A stretch of DNA of 64,000 bases from a virus (IMGVR_UViG_3300042566_000706:26963-90962); one strand, 5' to 3'; numbered from the stretch's first letter, positions 47,001 to 57,068 are shown. Notes: generated by a model from the sequence alone, not told the origin. A program made the numbers and translations.

Positions 47001-49823
47001 TGTAACACCAGAAATTATATCAACACCTTCAGTTAAATATTTTTTATATCTATGGTAGATTGACCCCCATTTTAAAATTAAATGGTATGGTATAAAATGC
47101 GATGCTCCAACCTCTCTAAAAAGGTTAGACATTAATATTTTACTATTACCATTATACTCTATAATATCATCTAAATCTTTAAATGGTAATGAGTTTAATA
47201 AAAGATATGCTGAACCAGAGTATCTTCCTACGTTACCACCTTTAAAAAAGTCAGAATATATTTGGTTGTGGAAATATGGTGTATTTAATATGTTTCTAGT
47301 AGTTCCACTTAATTCAATTTTATTTATAAATAAATTATCTTTATACGTGTCATTAATCCACATTTTAGGTTCAATAGGTGAACTAATAAATGAATCATTT
47401 GAATTTATTGACAATATATCATTAAACTTAAAGTCGTCACCATTTAGTGCTCTACCTAAGTAATTCTTATATGTTGTTGAACCAAACGGATATTCTTCAA
47501 ATCGATATTCTTGAACCTCGTATTTTTTTATACTATTTTTTAAAGCGTCATATGAACCATCTGTATAATCAACTTTTCTAATTTTATCATATTCTTCAAT
47601 TTTAAAATCTCTTTCAATTATCTCTTTTAAATAATCAACAGTTGCTATCTTGTCTTTGTAATAAGGGTGTCTTTCAAATGGAGAATAACTTGTTAAATAT
47701 TTTTCATACCCAGCGGTTCCGGATAAAAGATATTCTTTATATATCGGACCTCTTAACATTGCTTTTAAATCAGGATCGTTATTTAACGCTCCCTCAATTG
47801 TTTCATACTCCTTATCTCTTAATTCTACAATAGCGTCTGTTGAAAATGACTCATATGATGTTGAATAAAAACCTCTTTCATATACTTCATACAATAAATT
47901 ACTAATTGTTTTATCATTATATCCCTTCATATTTGATATGTTAAATAATGTTGAGATATTATTAACAACTCTATCATCATTATCTTTAGGGAATATGTAA
48001 TTTAACTTACTAACATCAATTTCATTATTTGTTAATGGATCAACTCTTTTAGTTGCAACAGATTCGTATGTCTCAATAAATTCAACTTCCGGCCAAATAA
48101 TTGGGTCATTTGCTTTAATACCATTTGCGATTTGTGCGTCGCCTGGATACATTAAAGTTGACGTGTTTTCGTTAATTTGTTTCTTAACTTGTGGCCAAGG
48201 ATATAATCCCTCATTTTTGTTATCTACAATACTTCTTGCTGTTAGTATTGATTGTCTTTCTTTTGAACTTTGAATTGCTTTAACGTGAACATCTTTCATT
48301 AAACGAATGTAAGTGTCTGCATTAGCACATATCACGGCAAATATATTTCTGATTGTTGGTTTAAACCCGATACCTAAATCTGAATCGTTTTCAATGATTT
48401 CATTCATTTTGGTTTCCAACTTGTTTTCTAATTCATTTCTTTGTGCAACAAATTCGTTTTTAATATCATTGATGTCGTTAACCAAAATATCAAACGCAAC
48501 ACTAACTTTACCGCCCTTTGTACTATAATACCTTTTATTTAAAACCCTATCAAATGTTATTGTTTTTAATGATATACCGGTATCTTTAATTAGGTTTTTA
48601 TCTAAAGTGACACCAAACGCTTGATTATTGTACGCTCTTTCTTTGTATTCATTTATTTTCTTGTTAAGTGCATTTTTAGTTGTACCCGTTATACTACTTA
48701 AACTAATACTACCCGCCTTGGTATCTTCTTCACTTGCAACTTTTGTCAATGGATAATATGCAACACCGTCATTTTCCGGATTATCTGGTTGTCCTAAATT
48801 TAAATAAGACCTACCCCAGGCATCAATACCTTTTTGAAAAGCTGTAATAATATTTTCATACTCTTTAACAGAACCTAAAACTTTAAAGTCAACAACATTT
48901 TTAAAAATTTGTGTTTCCAATAATCTTTCCGCAGATTCTGCGGTCATAACTAAATCTCTTAATGTTTTAATTGGAAAGTTTTCTGGAATTAGTTTTTTAT
49001 TCTTATAGTCGGAGTATACCGATTTTAAGATAGAATAACCCTTTGTTGATTGAGATATTTTTTTCTCAATTAAACCTGTTTTTGTGTTTTCGCGATATGG
49101 TTCAGAGTTTTCGACCATATACATATATGGCGCAGCTAAAATATTTTGTAATAATATGTCGTTTAAATAAGCAAAAGTTGAACCAACAAATTTTGTAGTA
49201 ATTTCAAAATTTCCGGATGTACCATTGAACTTACTTTTAAAATCAACCATGTGCAATCTATAACGAATTGCTTTACCGTAATACCCTTTTACCGTTAAAT
49301 AAAATATTGGCCAAGGTAAATGAAAAAATGCTTGGTATGGTGAATTTTTAGGCGATTCAAATAATGTTTTACCTCTAGCATCGATTAAATTAATGCTAAC
49401 CTCTGGTATTGCGTTTGCACCTTTAGTGACAATATTAATACTTTCAAAACCGAAACTTTGACCAGAGCCATCAGATATTTTTTCTTGAACATCTACGTTT
49501 GATGATAAAGCATCATTAGCTGCTGGGGTGAAAACGTCTGTCCAACTAGTATCGTAGTTTTGACCATTTTGATTACGTAAAAAATTTAATTCCCCGCCAG
49601 CAATTGAAATCATTGTGTTTTCATCACCGTTAGAAAATAAAGTTGTTCTAGGAACTAAATCGGCTTCTAGATTAACATACATGACCAAGTTTTCATGGTC
49701 AACCAATCTACTATGTATTTCACCATCATTATCAACAATACTAGATGGGTCGATATAAACAAGGTTTTGTTGGTCGACTTTGACAAGTATGTTTTCATTG
49801 ATGCTGATTCTATTATTCGCCAT
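44082..49823 (-). CDS. Giant tail/baseplate hub-like structural protein
   Basis: 1913-aa virion protein. Residues about 118-220 (INLIDARGKTLFESPKNSPY ... LTVKGYYGKAIRYRL) and about 1660-1720 (MGNAMIQPTMYFYLNN, then FEGTYFITEVSHSIKANQI and TTFKGARI) read like the split parts of a gp27/VgrG-type hub, in which a beta-barrel strand pattern ends with G-Y-I-V-H-I and T-F-R. The rest, over 1400 residues, is unassigned beta-rich sequence. It may combine hub and spike-carrier roles. It overlaps the gp53-like gene by 11 nt, so it follows it in one operon. Confidence 0.65.
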   Translation of the reverse strand: MANNRISINENILVKVDQQNLVYIDPSSIVDNDGEIHSRLVDHENLVMYVNLEADLVPRTTLFSNGDENTMISIAGGELNFLRNQNGQNYDTSWTDVFTPAANDALSSNVDVQEKISDGSGQSFGFESINIVTKGANAIPEVSINLIDARGKTLFESPKNSPYQAFFHLPWPIFYLTVKGYYGKAIRYRLHMVDFKSKFNGTSGNFEITTKFVGSTFAYLNDILLQNILAAPYMYMVENSEPYRENTKTGLIEKKISQSTKGYSILKSVYSDYKNKKLIPENFPIKTLRDLVMTAESAERLLETQIFKNVVDFKVLGSVKEYENIITAFQKGIDAWGRSYLNLGQPDNPENDGVAYYPLTKVASEEDTKAGSISLSSITGTTKNALNKKINEYKERAYNNQAFGVTLDKNLIKDTGISLKTITFDRVLNKRYYSTKGGKVSVAFDILVNDINDIKNEFVAQRNELENKLETKMNEIIENDSDLGIGFKPTIRNIFAVICANADTYIRLMKDVHVKAIQSSKERQSILTARSIVDNKNEGLYPWPQVKKQINENTSTLMYPGDAQIANGIKANDPIIWPEVEFIETYESVATKRVDPLTNNEIDVSKLNYIFPKDNDDRVVNNISTLFNISNMKGYNDKTISNLLYEVYERGFYSTSYESFSTDAIVELRDKEYETIEGALNNDPDLKAMLRGPIYKEYLLSGTAGYEKYLTSYSPFERHPYYKDKIATVDYLKEIIERDFKIEEYDKIRKVDYTDGSYDALKNSIKKYEVQEYRFEEYPFGSTTYKNYLGRALNGDDFKFNDILSINSNDSFISSPIEPKMWINDTYKDNLFINKIELSGTTRNILNTPYFHNQIYSDFFKGGNVGRYSGSAYLLLNSLPFKDLDDIIEYNGNSKILMSNLFREVGASHFIPYHLILKWGSIYHRYKKYLTEGVDIISGVTNSITSSKFFDNTSGTTFNYGGDTTYVSGSTIYTTGTTSSFPVETVGFYPLYQDIFHQVVNGYVYFSPGTTTGNEKAGDLVLNSAEMKTNFASVYSSGAVKKLTSLPYQSNGITLSFMVDNSIFSSSNANYTVLPSFGGNQLKDLETDYKQIEQDSFKLIWDPENEDYPNYSGLTMPTYGEKFKTITTNEYSLKGNKRKVIDLMATFSPKMLDDFEAMFLEFSTLKLNTDGKTTTTSYKHSNFQELLREIVTLKKASVTATDFNSIIKEQIVVLKNITDDILKNENLVKLTIGNAKQIDNYTLYGAAGLVKTYSDNDFDVSQVTSDNLNLIKLYVGEDIDGHYLDYFATTNVELNEENIYSHRLLARIYAGYLAKNLADNPSYNPTVTTFRAYLNENIVIPQEKRFDTYFNGLMLKVGKLPIDTTTPVTVYRGFNTDKTTKLETYNFFKSFNDKWVSGNSLGQRNLLEEFLFLDRANKDIGNELYMSLDRLKPLADPRNANKSLLGMISILIQGNNIDFRPLPAYVNFYGTNFSDKKRITPSKNLARNLFGTFLEVDYQESSPKMILQYIGPSSKHLSMGEVSPKNKFKNDGADIRNVNKNPLLVSQQLFMDTDFSKSNRVVGFEVNFGDQAQSMFKNVSLSQDSKTPTSETFLAYENLGRSQSGSNTYQVDVNLFDLYRTYSYTCEVSSMGNAMIQPTMYFYLNNIPMFEGTYFITEVSHSIKANQIDTTFKGARIPNDNLPNIKDSFVAAYRPLFDKILKAAFKKKQEANAVTTTTKSATINGKTVEYDLGPLNVNGEVVLSESGFLSGIPYNGQNGEKYIQYVEHTINGVKDKWLRARVVQMGGPNYTLPNNTEMTVTTKAQNNNILTFGDINENIDYYFSTRFDFSNKSASEISNINMIFYNPFLAKNTTDTGVPNPLKVLPSINFTTGLFSGAVHNGLPDTTYGIAMSPQLMRKLKVQDGYVIYFKPE

Positions 49824-50133
49824 AATATAGTTTATACAATTCTACCCCTCTTTTATAATCTTGTAAAGTGTTAACTAGCGGAAAAGGTATTCTTATTGTA
49901 GTATTATCCGGAATTTCAAACTCCATAGAACCAGAACTAGGGTTTGCCATCATGATTATCCAACCAAATAAGGGTGAATTGTAAAATTCTTGTGAAAGTT
50001 TATCTAATCTATCTTTATTTTTTCTGTATTGGATATATTTGTCACTAGATTTAACAGGTATTTCAATACCTGGAACAATTTTGTGTTCTTCATCTTCTAC
50101 AAAATATTGATACCTGTCAAAATATTGGTTCAT
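49813..50133 (-). CDS. 53: gp53-like baseplate wedge protein
   Basis: 106-aa protein with the LysM-like baseplate signature KDRLDKLSQEFYNSPLFGWII followed by the turn NTTIRIPFPL, which is how gp53 and other LysM-type tail proteins read. Gp53 in T4 is 196 aa and completes the wedge, so this is a compact version. It has 4-nt ATGA overlap with the 1594-aa gene upstream and an 11-nt overlap with the 1913-aa gene downstream. The exact equivalent (gp53 or a short LysM tail protein) is not settled. Confidence 0.7.
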   Translation of the reverse strand: MNQYFDRYQYFVEDEEHKIVPGIEIPVKSSDKYIQYRKNKDRLDKLSQEFYNSPLFGWIIMMANPSSGSMEFEIPDNTTIRIPFPLVNTLQDYKRGVELYKLYYGE

Positions 50134-53100
50134 CTTAAATAATTTAATTTAACTCCACTACTATTATCTTTTGAGTTTAGCACTTTTTTTAATTTTTCAT
50201 TTTCTGGTCCCGTTAATGTTACATCGGTAATAGTATATAATAATGGATTTGTATCTTTAACATTTGGATGTTTAAATTTAATTTTCTTTTCTTTAGTTGT
50301 GAGTATCAATTTTTTCATTTTTTTACTCATTTTAGAAATTATATTAGGAGTAAAGAAAAGAGTATCTGGTGAATCCTTATAAAGTGTTTCTAATTTTGTT
50401 ATATCCGCTTCAGTTATAAAATACCCAATAAGGTCTTTAAAAACATCATCAGGTAATGTTGTATTATGTACTGAAATAAAATCAATAGTTGTGGTTAAAT
50501 CATTCGTAAATGATTCAGGGTGTTCTTTTTGTATGAAAGTAATAACCTTTTTATATCTATCGTAAAAATCGGCAGGTATAAAATTAGCTGCTTGTTTTCC
50601 TGTTATAGTTTCTTTATCTGTTTTACCGTCCTTGCCATTTGTACTTAAAATAAAATTTAATTTATCAAAAATTTGGACAACTTTATTTCTTGCTGATTCT
50701 ATCTCAGTTAATTTAACACCCTCAAGATCAGATATTTTTGTTTTAATTAAATCTAAAATAAACTGCTTTAAAATTAAATCTGATTGAGTAATTTTATAAT
50801 CCTGTAAGAATGAATCAAATTCAAAAAAGGTACTTATGCTAGAAATACTATTAACTTTTTTAGTTAATCCCTGATTAAAATTATTAACCAATATTGAATA
50901 ATCTGTTTTACTATCATATACCCCCAATAATTCAATTTCAGTTGTTGTTGAAACAGAATCATTTACATCCATTTTATATTTTTTTCTATAATTTGGTGAA
51001 ATGAATAATGGCATTAACAATGGTCCATTAATAACCAATAACTCATTATATTTCGTTTTTAAACTATCAAAGTATAATTTTGTAGATTCAAATATGCTAT
51101 TCTCGCCTTGTTCTAAAACATATGGTAAGTAAGATAAATTATCAGTTCCTTCTACTAAACCAATATATGTTCCATCAATTGGTTTGTTTGGAGATTCACT
51201 AACTATTGGTTTTGTAGGTGTTTTAGGCGCTGATTCTAAAATTTTTGTTAATTCAGCTATATTGAATTTCGTTCTGTCTTCAGTTGCTGTTGAGCGATGA
51301 TCATAAACTTCAGTGTTTCCATAAAAGTTAAAACTCAATGCATTTTGTAACTTAGCAACTGGTTCTTTTAATCCTTGACCGCCGATAAAACTAATTTGCA
51401 TCGTAACGTTGGCAATCATGGGTTGAATACCGATACCCTCTGGATTCATATCTAAAGGCGCATCATCGTAGTTTATTTGTATATTACCAATAATAACTTT
51501 TGAATGATAGAAGTCACCAATTCTCAATACACAAATTGGTGGTGGACCAAAAGTTGTATTTCTAGCATCTAGATTCATGATGTCACTAATATCCTTAATT
51601 GGGATAGTGTCTCCGGGTCTTAAACATTGTTGTAAAAATGTTAATCTAGAATTTAACCCCTCAGGTGTCATCGAATGGAACGCTGGGTGAAAATATTTTA
51701 ATTTGTCCTTTAAGGCACTATAAGCTAATGGTGATGATTCCTCTAATTGTTGAAAATAAAAACATTCTGATAATATTTTCATTATTATTAATTTCAACGC
51801 ATCCAATGGTGGTTTTCTATTAACAGTATCGGTTTCAACATCAATCTCGATTTTTGGTGGGTAAACACGCTCACTACCAAAATCTTGTAGTGGTTCACTG
51901 TCATATGGGTCAAACCCCTCACTTTCTACTGTTTCATCAACTGAAGTATAATTTAAATTTACTTTTGTGTGACGACATAAGAATGTAATTGGCGCTGCGA
52001 TTTTTAATCCTGAGGTGTTTAGTAATTCAATACCATGACAATCAAGACCACCGCAATCACTATTTTTAGTGTTTTCACCTAACATAACGAATTTAATAAT
52101 TACATTACCTTGTATATCATCACTGTATCCTAAATCTTTAAAAGAAATAGTTATTTCTTCTGTTCTTTGTGCTGGATTACTTTTTAATTCTGCTGGAGTT
52201 GCTTTCCACGTAAAACTAGGCACAGTACCACTTTTAGATATAGATTTTAAAACGTATTTTGCAACGCTATCAGATCTTCTAAACGCTAATTTAATATTAT
52301 ATTTTTCATCAGCAACAAATGATGTTGATGATTGCATTTCAAGTTTTACTTCTTTAATTTTTTTAGCTTCAATATCTTTTTTAATTGCGGCTGTTGCATC
52401 TTTAAGTTTATTATAATTTGTGTCTAATTTAGTGAAACCCTCATTTAGTTCGGTAACTGTTTTACCTGTAACACTAGGATCTGGGTTTTCATTATTGTAT
52501 AATGTGTTTCTATCTTTTTTATTGCTTGCCGAATTACTTGCAAATATACTTGCTAAACCTGTTGCTAATTTAGATTGATATGTTGACTTTAATGCCACAT
52601 AAGAAGTATATTGTGCCTCATAATCTGAATCAGCATATAAACCATCTTGAGGATGTGGTTGGTCGTTTCTAAAATATAAGTCACCATCAAACGATACTGG
52701 TTGTCCTGATGCACCGCCAGTGTCAAATGGTTCTGATTGATAAGGTAACAACCCATCGCTGTTATTAGGGTTTGTGGACACAATCTCACCAGCAGTTCTT
52801 TTAAATTTTAGTTTAAGATAATCGTCGCTAGTTTTACCATCACGATAATAACTTAACCAAATTTGTATAATCTCAATTTCTTCGGATTCCAAATTACCAT
52901 AACGTCTAATTAAATCATAGAAATCTAATTGTTCACAACCAGCAAAAAATGAATTGATGTAGTTTGTTGATTCTTCATCAGACATACCCTCAAAACGTTT
53001 TTTAACTAATAAGTTTAAAACACTTGGGTGATCGACAACAACCTTAAACGATACAGTACCACTTCTTTCCGCATTTTGATATGTGTATATGGGTTCTGGT

Positions 53101-54914
53101 CTACCTATGAATTTAGTTGTTTCCCAGTTTGCCGTATTTGTCTCTTGAAATTTTAAATCATATGGCGGAAACCACATAACTCTACCACCATTAGGTCCTC
53201 TTTCACAATATGGTAAATCATTGTACGTAAATCCCGGCTTGTTTGATGTTTTCCATGCTAAATTCTCTATTGAGAACATATATTTTTTTGCCTGACCATT
53301 AATAATGTTTGTTGAACCATTAAATGCGTCTTTACCTCTTTGTCCGTTTGACATTGGGGCAATATTCAAATTCCAAGGAGTTGTCATTACACTTTCCTTA
53401 AAATTTCTAATTAAACCAGTACGTTTCATTGTGTCAGAATAATTCATATATGAACGGTCTTTTGTCCATACACGACAATATTCAATACCACTTTCTTCGC
53501 CAGAAAATTTATCAATATATTTTATAGCAGAACCTCTAGATAACATTGTCTCACCTTCACGAAAAACTCTACTTGTTTGGTCAATGGCATTTGCCACGTG
53601 TCCTTTTGCTTCACCACCATTCTCTGGTAATGTATTAAGTAATCTTTGTGTTTCACCTAGTATTGAATCCTCTCTAAATTCATAAGCCGTAGATAAACTT
53701 TCAGCATGTCTTGATGCCTCACTTTGCCATTCAGCATTATGAACACCTTTTATTTTTTCATTTGATTGTCTACTAACCCAAGTAAGTTTACCACCTATTT
53801 GTCCGCCATCCGATATATTTTTATCTTTATGAAATAACTTAGTTGCCGTTTCATCAAACATTAATGAAAGATAATAACCACTTCTTACTGGTCTATCATT
53901 AAAGTCCGAAATAGCATACATCACATCTTCACCTCTATCATCACCAATATATGCATTACCCCTAGGTGCTTCAACACCTAAAACGTTTTTAATTCCCTGT
54001 GCAATTTGATTTGGGAAATTAAATAATTTACTAGATTGTTGTGATCTGCCAGTTGTTGTATAATCTGGTTTATATTTTGAAAATGATAGGTTATTGTACA
54101 ATGTTTGTAATTGTCCGTTACCCATATATTCAATTAATAAATCCGAAGGTTTTCTAGAACGCTTTGGTCTTCTTTCTATTCCAATTAAAGAACCTAACAC
54201 ACCTGTAACATCTTGAAATGCTCTACCTAATCCTGTTCTTGCTTCTGGTCTATATTTTACAGGATTTGCTGGGTTACTTAAATAATCACCAGGGATTTCA
54301 CTCCAAGGGAATTCTACACCCGCAACCGTTTGTGCAAAATCAATTACCTTACCGGCCAAAGATTTAGCAACAGTAATTTTATAATTTTTTTCAACTAATG
54401 GCTCTCTACCTGAAATTAAACCGATTGCGGTATTTGTGTTACCCGCTAGTGCATCTAATATTCTAACTTTACTTAATGTATTAGCTAATAAGTTTTGTCT
54501 AATTCTCGCCTGTATTGGTCCCTCTGTTGCTGTTTTAATATTTGATGCCGCGAACTTAAATAATTCGGATTCATCATCATATTTGTCCGTTGTTAATATA
54601 CTAATTAATGAATGGTCTTGGTCACGTTGAAAGTAGGGATATAAACCAAGATTTGCTCTTCTTGGTAAAACATCGATATTTTCCTTTACAACGTAGATTT
54701 CTGGTTTAAATGTGTTGCTATTTGATGCGTCTAATAAAAGTTTAGGTCTTTGGTCCGAAACTTCCCCTGGGTCAACGTTTGCGAAATTTGAAGTATTTTG
54801 AATAGAGTAATTACCAGACGTGAATGTTTGCGGCCCATTAGGTTGTACTAATGTCTTTGCTAACATCGCATCTCTTAATTTTTTGGTTGAATCAAAATCT
54901 AAGTAACTTGGCAT
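50130..54914 (-). CDS. Large tail/baseplate structural protein
   Basis: 1594-aa virion protein. Conserved-looking features: GRPEPIYTYQNAERSGTVSF with FKVVVDHPSVLNLLVKKRFEG (about 600-650), and CVLRIGDFYHSKVIIGNIQI with GGQGLKEPVAKLQNALSFNF (about 1130-1210). Coiled-coil/helical regions follow the Pro/Ser linker (about 1235-1240). No enzymatic motif seen. It follows the tape measure gene in the transcript and overlaps gp53 by 4 nt, so is likely hub- or wedge-associated. The TATTTATA motif lies 13 nt before the ATG. Confidence 0.65.
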   Translation of the reverse strand: MPSYLDFDSTKKLRDAMLAKTLVQPNGPQTFTSGNYSIQNTSNFANVDPGEVSDQRPKLLLDASNSNTFKPEIYVVKENIDVLPRRANLGLYPYFQRDQDHSLISILTTDKYDDESELFKFAASNIKTATEGPIQARIRQNLLANTLSKVRILDALAGNTNTAIGLISGREPLVEKNYKITVAKSLAGKVIDFAQTVAGVEFPWSEIPGDYLSNPANPVKYRPEARTGLGRAFQDVTGVLGSLIGIERRPKRSRKPSDLLIEYMGNGQLQTLYNNLSFSKYKPDYTTTGRSQQSSKLFNFPNQIAQGIKNVLGVEAPRGNAYIGDDRGEDVMYAISDFNDRPVRSGYYLSLMFDETATKLFHKDKNISDGGQIGGKLTWVSRQSNEKIKGVHNAEWQSEASRHAESLSTAYEFREDSILGETQRLLNTLPENGGEAKGHVANAIDQTSRVFREGETMLSRGSAIKYIDKFSGEESGIEYCRVWTKDRSYMNYSDTMKRTGLIRNFKESVMTTPWNLNIAPMSNGQRGKDAFNGSTNIINGQAKKYMFSIENLAWKTSNKPGFTYNDLPYCERGPNGGRVMWFPPYDLKFQETNTANWETTKFIGRPEPIYTYQNAERSGTVSFKVVVDHPSVLNLLVKKRFEGMSDEESTNYINSFFAGCEQLDFYDLIRRYGNLESEEIEIIQIWLSYYRDGKTSDDYLKLKFKRTAGEIVSTNPNNSDGLLPYQSEPFDTGGASGQPVSFDGDLYFRNDQPHPQDGLYADSDYEAQYTSYVALKSTYQSKLATGLASIFASNSASNKKDRNTLYNNENPDPSVTGKTVTELNEGFTKLDTNYNKLKDATAAIKKDIEAKKIKEVKLEMQSSTSFVADEKYNIKLAFRRSDSVAKYVLKSISKSGTVPSFTWKATPAELKSNPAQRTEEITISFKDLGYSDDIQGNVIIKFVMLGENTKNSDCGGLDCHGIELLNTSGLKIAAPITFLCRHTKVNLNYTSVDETVESEGFDPYDSEPLQDFGSERVYPPKIEIDVETDTVNRKPPLDALKLIIMKILSECFYFQQLEESSPLAYSALKDKLKYFHPAFHSMTPEGLNSRLTFLQQCLRPGDTIPIKDISDIMNLDARNTTFGPPPICVLRIGDFYHSKVIIGNIQINYDDAPLDMNPEGIGIQPMIANVTMQISFIGGQGLKEPVAKLQNALSFNFYGNTEVYDHRSTATEDRTKFNIAELTKILESAPKTPTKPIVSESPNKPIDGTYIGLVEGTDNLSYLPYVLEQGENSIFESTKLYFDSLKTKYNELLVINGPLLMPLFISPNYRKKYKMDVNDSVSTTTEIELLGVYDSKTDYSILVNNFNQGLTKKVNSISSISTFFEFDSFLQDYKITQSDLILKQFILDLIKTKISDLEGVKLTEIESARNKVVQIFDKLNFILSTNGKDGKTDKETITGKQAANFIPADFYDRYKKVITFIQKEHPESFTNDLTTTIDFISVHNTTLPDDVFKDLIGYFITEADITKLETLYKDSPDTLFFTPNIISKMSKKMKKLILTTKEKKIKFKHPNVKDTNPLLYTITDVTLTGPENEKLKKVLNSKDNSSGVKLNYLR

Positions 54915-54927
54915 CTATTCTTTATTC

Positions 54928-54935
54928 TATAAATA
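54928..54935 (-). promoter_or_regulatory. TATTTATA late motif, 13 nt before ATG of 50130-54914
   Basis: Coding-strand ATCTATTTATAGAATAAAG, then AATAG and the ATG. Likely drives the three-gene unit (1594 aa, gp53-like, 1913 aa). Confidence 0.55.
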
Positions 54936-54954
54936 GATATTATTATAAAACCAA

Positions 54955-56934
54955 TTAAGCATTTGCTAAATATGATCTAATTGGTTCATTTATTGCTGCA
55001 ACCACCTGATCCTTCATTGAAGGGTCTTTTTGCATTGTTGTGGCTAGTAAATTAGCATAGTTATCGGCACCCGAAATTTTTAGATTAACATTAAATGTTG
55101 TTTCATTTCCGGAAATGGGTCTACTTTTAGCATCATTTATTTCTTTTTGAATTTTTTCTTGTTGTTTTTCATAAGATGTTCCCTTAAAACTATCACCACC
55201 TGGTATTATACCCATAATTTTGTTTAAGGTTTCTTCAGCGCCTTTAACTAATGCAGGACCGTTACTCGGGTCCATTAACGCGGTTTTAGCTTTATCTAAT
55301 AAATCATAAACCTGAGTTTCACGAATACCTCTTCTTAAATTGTTTTGTAATAACAAATAAATGCTATTAATATCACTCATCATTTGTGTTTGAACGGTAA
55401 ATTGGCTTCTAGACAAATCCTCCAAACTAGCGCCAGCAATTTGTTCTTGATATCTTTGTAGTGCGGCAACTTGGTCACCAGTCATATTTGATAATTCAAC
55501 AAACGCCTGACCACCAAAGAATTGTTGCATTTCTTTTGGTATTTCAAACCCAATTGTTCCACCTGAACCAATTTGAGCCATATTTTTTATAAACTCTTTT
55601 TGATCACCATCCTTGAATTGAGGGAACATATCTATTTGACTCATTACCTCAAATTGGTTTGCTGCTTTTATAGCTAAACTCGACATTTCCCCCAGCGTCA
55701 TCCCTAGCGCATCTGCTCTAGCTTTTGCAACTCTTAAGTTGATACCTGTAACAGCAAAACGACCTTGAGCTTCATCAAACACAGCTAAACTTCTTGCTGA
55801 ATCAATGATTGAACTTTGTATGCCTTCCATATTATTGGTAACATCGTACATTGCTCTAATAGGGTCAGCTAGGTCACCAGCAGCGCCACCAATCATTTGT
55901 AGTTTAGCTGCCATATCAATAGCCCCTTCTGGTTCAAAAACTTTGTCAGCAACTACAAAAACTTTATCCATGTTTAGTTTTAGTGATTGTGCTTGTTGAA
56001 CCATTTGAGTTAAACCTGCAACACCATTTTTAAATCCGTATTCATTTAGTTTACCTAAATTAGCCATTAATGTTTTTGTGGTTTCCCTAGCTGTTAAACC
56101 TTGTGCTAAAGATGCTTTACCAGCGTTTAATATAATTTTAGTTGCGTCTTGTAACCCATAACCAATATTTCTAAAATTCTCAGCATTTTCAAATATAGAT
56201 TTTGCGCTATCCGTTAATGTACTACTAATCTTAAGTGCATTTGCAACTGTTTCTGCTGTATATAGTTTTGTTTGTCCGGAATTTTTACTTAATGCCGCTG
56301 AGGCATCTCTTGCCTCTTGCATTGAAACACCAAATTTAGTTGCTTCTTCTGCCGCTGTTAACATTTCCTCTTTCATAACACCAGCAAAATCACCCATAAT
56401 TCCACCAGCTTCTGAAATTGATGTTAGCATTTTTGCTTCGTTATCATAAGCATCTGCAAGTAATCCAGCAGCATTTGATGCTAGTGAACTAATTACTCCT
56501 TTAACAAGATCCACGGGTTTTACCGCATTTGTGGCAACTGTTTTAAGTAGTGCAGAAATTTCTGAGGATTGCAAATCTCTCTGAACATTCAATTGGTCTT
56601 TAAATATACTTTCAGCGCCACTAACAATAATATTACCTAATCCACCTATTGCAGTACCAGCCAAACTCGATATTCTACCAACAACACTGCCAACAGCACC
56701 AGATGTTGCTGCTAGAACACCAGCGCCACCGGCGGCAGCACCAGTTGCAGCGGAAGATGCTGTAAGCGTTCTGATTTTGTTTTGAAGAGTCGATATACCA
56801 TCGTTAATGTCTTGCTTTAGTGCATTGTTTGAACTATAGTTAGTTGTATTGGATTGCATAAAAGAAAGCAAATCCGTATTACCACGTCTACCATTACTAC
56901 TAAATAATTCGTCAATTGCGCTGTTAAATCCCAT
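54955..56934 (-). CDS. Tail tape measure protein
   Basis: 659-aa helical protein with all the features of a tape measure: a helical N terminus, an Ala/Gly-rich hydrophobic stretch at about 60-110 (SSAATGAAAGGAGVLAATSG), then long amphipathic helices with repeating Ala/Leu (AEEATKFGVSMQEARDASAA ... LSKNSG) and a short charged C terminus. Its length is comparable to T4 gp29 (590 aa). It lies between the gp26-like/38-aa genes and the 1594-aa structural protein, near the tube gene. The TATTTATA motif ends 4 nt before the ATG. Confidence 0.82.
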   Translation of the reverse strand: MGFNSAIDELFSSNGRRGNTDLLSFMQSNTTNYSSNNALKQDINDGISTLQNKIRTLTASSAATGAAAGGAGVLAATSGAVGSVVGRISSLAGTAIGGLGNIIVSGAESIFKDQLNVQRDLQSSEISALLKTVATNAVKPVDLVKGVISSLASNAAGLLADAYDNEAKMLTSISEAGGIMGDFAGVMKEEMLTAAEEATKFGVSMQEARDASAALSKNSGQTKLYTAETVANALKISSTLTDSAKSIFENAENFRNIGYGLQDATKIILNAGKASLAQGLTARETTKTLMANLGKLNEYGFKNGVAGLTQMVQQAQSLKLNMDKVFVVADKVFEPEGAIDMAAKLQMIGGAAGDLADPIRAMYDVTNNMEGIQSSIIDSARSLAVFDEAQGRFAVTGINLRVAKARADALGMTLGEMSSLAIKAANQFEVMSQIDMFPQFKDGDQKEFIKNMAQIGSGGTIGFEIPKEMQQFFGGQAFVELSNMTGDQVAALQRYQEQIAGASLEDLSRSQFTVQTQMMSDINSIYLLLQNNLRRGIRETQVYDLLDKAKTALMDPSNGPALVKGAEETLNKIMGIIPGGDSFKGTSYEKQQEKIQKEINDAKSRPISGNETTFNVNLKISGADNYANLLATTMQKDPSMKDQVVAAINEPIRSYLANA

Positions 56935-56938
56935 AACC

Positions 56939-56946
56939 TATAAATA
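56939..56946 (-). promoter_or_regulatory. TATTTATA late motif, 4 nt before tape measure ATG
   Basis: Coding-strand ATATTTATAGGTT and the ATG. It is just past the stop of the 38-codon gene. Confidence 0.6.
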
Positions 56947-56951
56947 TTAGA

Positions 56952-57068
56952 TTAACCATTTTGCAAGTCAAATAAATAACTAACGAAATTTCTTCTTTCG
57001 TGTACTGGAATCATTAATACATCTTGATACGTAAAACCGTTTTTCAACAAGAATAATATTTCATCCAT
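56952..57068 (-). CDS. 38-aa gene between gp26-like and tape measure genes
   Basis: Short reading frame MDEILFLLKNG ... FTYQDVLMIPVHERRNF ... DLQNG, stop TAA at 56952-56954. Start ATG lies 11 nt after the gp26-like stop. The core GFTYQDVLMIPVHERRNFV matches the style of tiny proteins found at this exact place (after the hub/tape genes) in many T4-like phages, where similar short proteins carry G-F-x-Y and P-x-x-x-R-R motifs. Composition and reading frame look coding. Assembly chaperone or gp51-like helper is a guess. Confidence 0.6.
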   Translation of the reverse strand: MDEILFLLKNGFTYQDVLMIPVHERRNFVSYLFDLQNG

